This document shows positions 60,790 through 64,000 of a stretch of DNA of 64,000 bases, one piece after another. Each line of letters begins with the position of its first letter. Position 1 is the first letter of the stretch. Both the position numbers and the translations under genes were made by a program. The notes under the pieces were generated by a model. That model searched no databases. It saw nothing but the letters and a program-made list of their open reading frames with translations, and was not told the DNA's origin. The stretch is taken from the NCBI GenBank assembly GCA_963556495.2, contig OY747709.1, positions 22,786,900 to 22,850,899 of the forward strand. The letters are read 5' to 3'. The DNA is from Valencia hispanica. Its lineage: Eukaryota > Chordata > Actinopteri > Cyprinodontiformes > Valenciidae.

Positions 60790-62190
60790 AAAGATGTAGG
60801 CCTATTACATAAAGTAAAGAGTGAAATGTTTCAAGGTTTTATTTTATTGGGATGATTATGGCATATAGATAACAGAAAATCCAAAATTCAGATTAAGAGT
60901 ATTGTAACAAAGTAAAATACTGAAACCTCAAGACTGAACTGATTAACTCAAAGCACCTGCAAAAATTTACTGAGTATCTAGGATTGGAATTAGTGAAGTA
61001 TGATTCCATCATCTTCTTACATCTGGGGACGGAAGTTTTCACCTTTTTTTTCTTTGGAAAATCTCAGTTTCAATTACAACAGCAATTTACTGGTCTTGCC
61101 ACAAATTCTCAATATGATTTCGGTCTGGATTTTGACTGATTCCACATGAATATACTTTGTGCTAACCCAAGCCATTGTAGCTCTGACTGTATAGGTTTCT
61201 TGCCCAGCTCATGTCATGGTTTGGTTTCGAGTTGGAAATGCTGGCAAAACCGAAGGCTGTAGGTGAAGTAAAGAATCTTTAATGATGGAAAACGAAGGGA
61301 GCAGGACAAGGAACTGGGAGGAATGCAATGGACCAAGGAAAAGCAGGCACTGGAACCATCCAGCAAGGAATAGCAGAAAATGACAAACTTACATACTGTG
61401 GAGTTTGATTACTGACAAGTGGCAGTCGTATGATTGGAAACAGGGTGCAGCTTTAAGGGATGCCAAAACAGGCAGACTGAGGGAAAGAAACTAATAAACA
61501 TGAGGGTAGCTGAAGAGGACATAAACAAACATTAAACCAAGGCAAGAAGGCTAACGCTAACAGTAGAACACTAAATTCAAATGCACAAAAAACAAAATCC
61601 AAAAATAAACTATGCAGCTAAATATAAAGGAATTAACTGATGTGGCAAGATCTAAGAAAATTTAAATAAACAACAAGGAAATTATGAAAATTACACACAG
61701 AAGAAACCCAAAAGACTGATGTATGGTGTTAGCTCTCCATCACACATAGTGTTCTTCTCCATGTGGGAAGAAAACATTTCAGTGGGTTTTTATGTGACCA
61801 TAGCACTATCCTTAACATGTGTCTTTCATCAATGGCTTATACGTTGCCACTTTTTTATTTTATCAGCTCATTCTGCTTTAAAGTTCTCCACAACTTCATC
61901 CCTGACCTATAAAATAGCTGCATTTAAACTACATTTGGTTAGACACAGGAGAACTCAATTTACTAAATAGGGGGCCACTGAAGGCAATTGCTGAGACCCT
62001 ATAAAGGCTAATCTGAGTAAAGGGATCTTAATAGATATCCAAACTAAATTTTAGAATTTTTGTTTGCAAAAACAATCAATGTATTCTTTTTCTTCACACT
62101 TTAAAAATAAGGGCTATTTTGCATTAGCCTATCAAGTAAAAATCTAATGAAATATAAAGATGTTTGTGGTTGTAGCACTATCCTTAACAT
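60790..62190. mobile_element. Decayed Tc1-like copy with an inner insert
   Basis: Around 61085-61140 the minus strand carries a decayed Tc1 block (the plus strand reads CACAAATTCTCAATATGATT and GGTCTGGATTTTGACTGATT). 61215-61800 looks like a separate insert of unknown type. 61820-62178 repeats 51395-51755. No open transposase is present. 60531-60790 shows nothing recognised. Confidence 0.5.
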
Positions 62191-62283
62191 GTGTTGTGAT
62201 CTTTTCCACTCTTCTGTAAAGTCTTTACGTGCAGAGTGTAACTAAGTTACTTTGGACAGTGGTTGATGCCAGTGGATTTTATT

Positions 62284-63835
62284 CAGCAAAAAAGTATTTT
62301 GCAGCCACCGGTTGTGCAAGTTGTCCCATTTAAAAATATGAGAGAGGTCTGTAATTTTTATCATAGGTACATTTCAACCGTGAGAGACAGGATGTAAAAG
62401 AAAAATACAGGAAATCATATTGAAGGATTTTTAAAGAATTTATTTGTACAATGTGCAGAAAATAAGTAGTTGGTCACTAACAAAAGTTCACCTCAATACT
62501 TTGTAATGTATTTAGCACCTGCAAACAAGCAAGAATGATCGCACTCACAGGCCTGTTACTACTTCTTTAAGAAGCTTTTCTATCCTCCACTGGTTACCTG
62601 TAATAATGTCACCTGTTTGAATTTATCTGTATAAAAGACACCTGTCCAATCATGTCCAAGACCAGAGAGCTGTCCAAGGACACCAGGGATAAGCTTGTAC
62701 ACCTGCACAAGACTGGGATGAGCCAGTCTACCATAGGCAAGCAACTTGGTGAGAACAAAACAACTGTTGGAGCAATTAAAAGAAAATGGAATCACTGGCA
62801 ATCTCTTGATCAGGGGCTCCATGCAAGATTTCACCTCATGGGGTACACATGATCTTGAGAGGAGTGAGGAAACAGCCCAGAACTACTCGGGGGAACTGGT
62901 CAATGACCTGAAGAGAGCTGGGACGACAGTAACAAAGGTTACTATTAGTAATACACTACCCGTGATGGATTAAAATCCTGCAGCTTAAGCCAGCACATGC
63001 CCAGGCCTGTCTAAAGTTCGCCAGAGACCATCTGGATGATCCAGAGGAGGATTGGGAGAATGTCATGTGGTCAGATGAGACCAAAATAAAACTCTTTGTT
63101 ATAAACGCCACTCGTCGTGTTTGGAGGAGAAATAATGCTGAATTGCATCCCAAGAACACCATACCCACTGTGAAGCATGGGGGTGGAAACATTATGCTTT
63201 TGAGCTGCTTTTCTGCTGAGGGGACAGGACGACTGATCCGTATTAAGGAAAGGATGAATAGGGCCATGTATTGTGAGATTTTGTGTAAAAACCTCATTCC
63301 ATTAGTGAGAGCATTGAAGATGAAATGTGGCTGGATCTTCCAGCATGACAAAGATTCCAAACACATCGCTCATGCAACAAAGGAGTGGCGATGTAAAAAG
63401 CCTTTCAAGGTTCTGGAGTGGCCTAGCCAGTCTCCAGACCTCAATCCAATAGAGAATCTGTGGAGAAAGTTGAAAGTCTGTGTTGCCCAGCGACAGCCCC
63501 AAAAGATCACAGCTCTAGAGAAGATCTGCATGGAAGAATGGGCCAAAATACCAGCTACATTGCATGCAAACCTGGTGAAGACATTGGCAACCAAGTTTAC
63601 ATTACAAAGTGTTAAGGTGAACTTTTGTTAATGACCTAATACTTATTTTCTGCACCAATGTACAAATAAATTCTTTAAAAATCATACAAGGTGATTTCCT
63701 AGAATGTTTTTTTTTTACATTCTGTCTCTCCCAGTTAAATGTGTACCGATAATGAAAATTACAGACCTCTCATCTTTTTAAGTGGGACAACTTGAACAAT
63801 TGGTGGCTGCCAAATACTTTTTTGTTGCCCCACCG
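62284..63835 (+). mobile_element. Tc1-like transposon, almost complete but frameshifted
   Basis: Terminal inverted repeats of about 110 bases: 62284-62396 and about 63720-63835 share AAAAAAGTATTTTG, GCAGCCACC, AAGTTGTCCCA and GGTCTGTAATTTT. The outermost bases of the left end (GGTGGGG) are missing. The transposase lies between them. Total length about 1.55 kb, usual for the family. Confidence 0.9.
62652..63631 (+). pseudogene. Tc1-like transposase, two frameshifts
   Basis: Cut-and-paste DDE transposase. The N-terminal helix-turn-helix frame starts MSKTRELSKDTRDKLVHLHK (62652). The frame shifts to that of 62746 and then to a third frame that is open from about 62983 to the TAA at 63629-63631. 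The catalytic blocks survive in the last frame: VMWSDETKI (first Asp), FQHDKDSKH (second Asp; usually QHDNDPKH), and [15 protein letters not shown] (Glu). With the shifts repaired the length would be near the usual 340 residues. The copy looks inactive as it stands. Confidence 0.88.
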
Positions 63836-63901
63836 TATGTATTTAAAATGTTCTAAAAAGTTGACTGAGTATTAAAAATAGATCGTTTCATCTTTTCACA
63901 G

Positions 63902-64000
63902 TGGCTGTGAGAGTAAAAAGAGAAAGGGACTTCCGTCGGACCATGACTGCTTTGGTTTGTCCTGGAGTCAATGTTTCAGAGCTGTGTGCAGATGGGGACA
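63902..64000 (+). CDS. Candidate exon, cut by the window edge
   Basis: A good acceptor (TTTCATCTTTTCACAG) ends at 63901 and the next 99 bases stay open in two frames. One reads GCESKKRKGLPSDHDCFGLS, the other AVRVKRERDFRRTMTALVCP. I do not recognise either. The first fits in phase with the possible exon at 60423. It could also be chance. Confidence 0.3.

Noticed and set aside
1..64000. Bacterial-type operons, prophage, toxin-antitoxin or defence systems
   Set aside because: Everything identifiable is vertebrate gene structure or eukaryotic transposons.

Overview
The window is nuclear DNA from a ray-finned fish, most likely a percomorph teleost. It holds multi-exon genes with GT-AG introns, vertebrate protein families, and many fish-type transposons: L2/Maui-like LINE, Rex1-like LINE ends, Tc1-like relics and a tRNA-derived SINE. 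There are no bacterial features. All exon limits below were set by hand from splice motifs and reading phase. The family names come from remembered protein signatures, not from a search.

Layout. (1) 163-15059, plus strand: the 3' part of a coiled-coil gene (CCDC30-like), 15 phase-consistent exons ending at a stop, then a roughly 2 kb 3'UTR. (2) 19234-27692, minus strand: a complete eight-exon six-finger C2H2 gene (znf362). Its 3'UTR meets the CCDC30-like 3'UTR tail to tail near 17.1 kb. Its 5' end probably lies in the more CpG-rich DNA at 31.6-32.6 kb. (3) About 35.26-40.30 kb, plus strand: a near full-length but mutated L2/Maui-type LINE. (4) 40807-52184, plus strand: a complete death-domain TNF receptor gene (TNFRSF1A/TNFRSF25 type) with signal peptide, cysteine-rich ectodomain, one membrane span and a death domain in the last exon. 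(5) 54017-59979: a roughly 6 kb palindromic (foldback) element. Each arm has about 740 bp of terminal sequence followed by an array of a roughly 162 bp satellite, and the arms are interrupted by two LINE insertions. (6) 60.0-64.0 kb: a possible CpG-bearing gene start, Tc1-like relics, a frameshifted Tc1-like transposon, and one candidate exon cut by the window edge.

The host genes are not an operon and need not work together. ZNF362, CCDC30 and TNFRSF25 are all on human chromosome 1p, which fits a conserved block and is one reason to consider TNFRSF25 for the receptor. The most unusual structure is the foldback element. Introns and intergenic DNA are otherwise AT-rich and filled with decayed Tc1/mariner copies, several of them nested.
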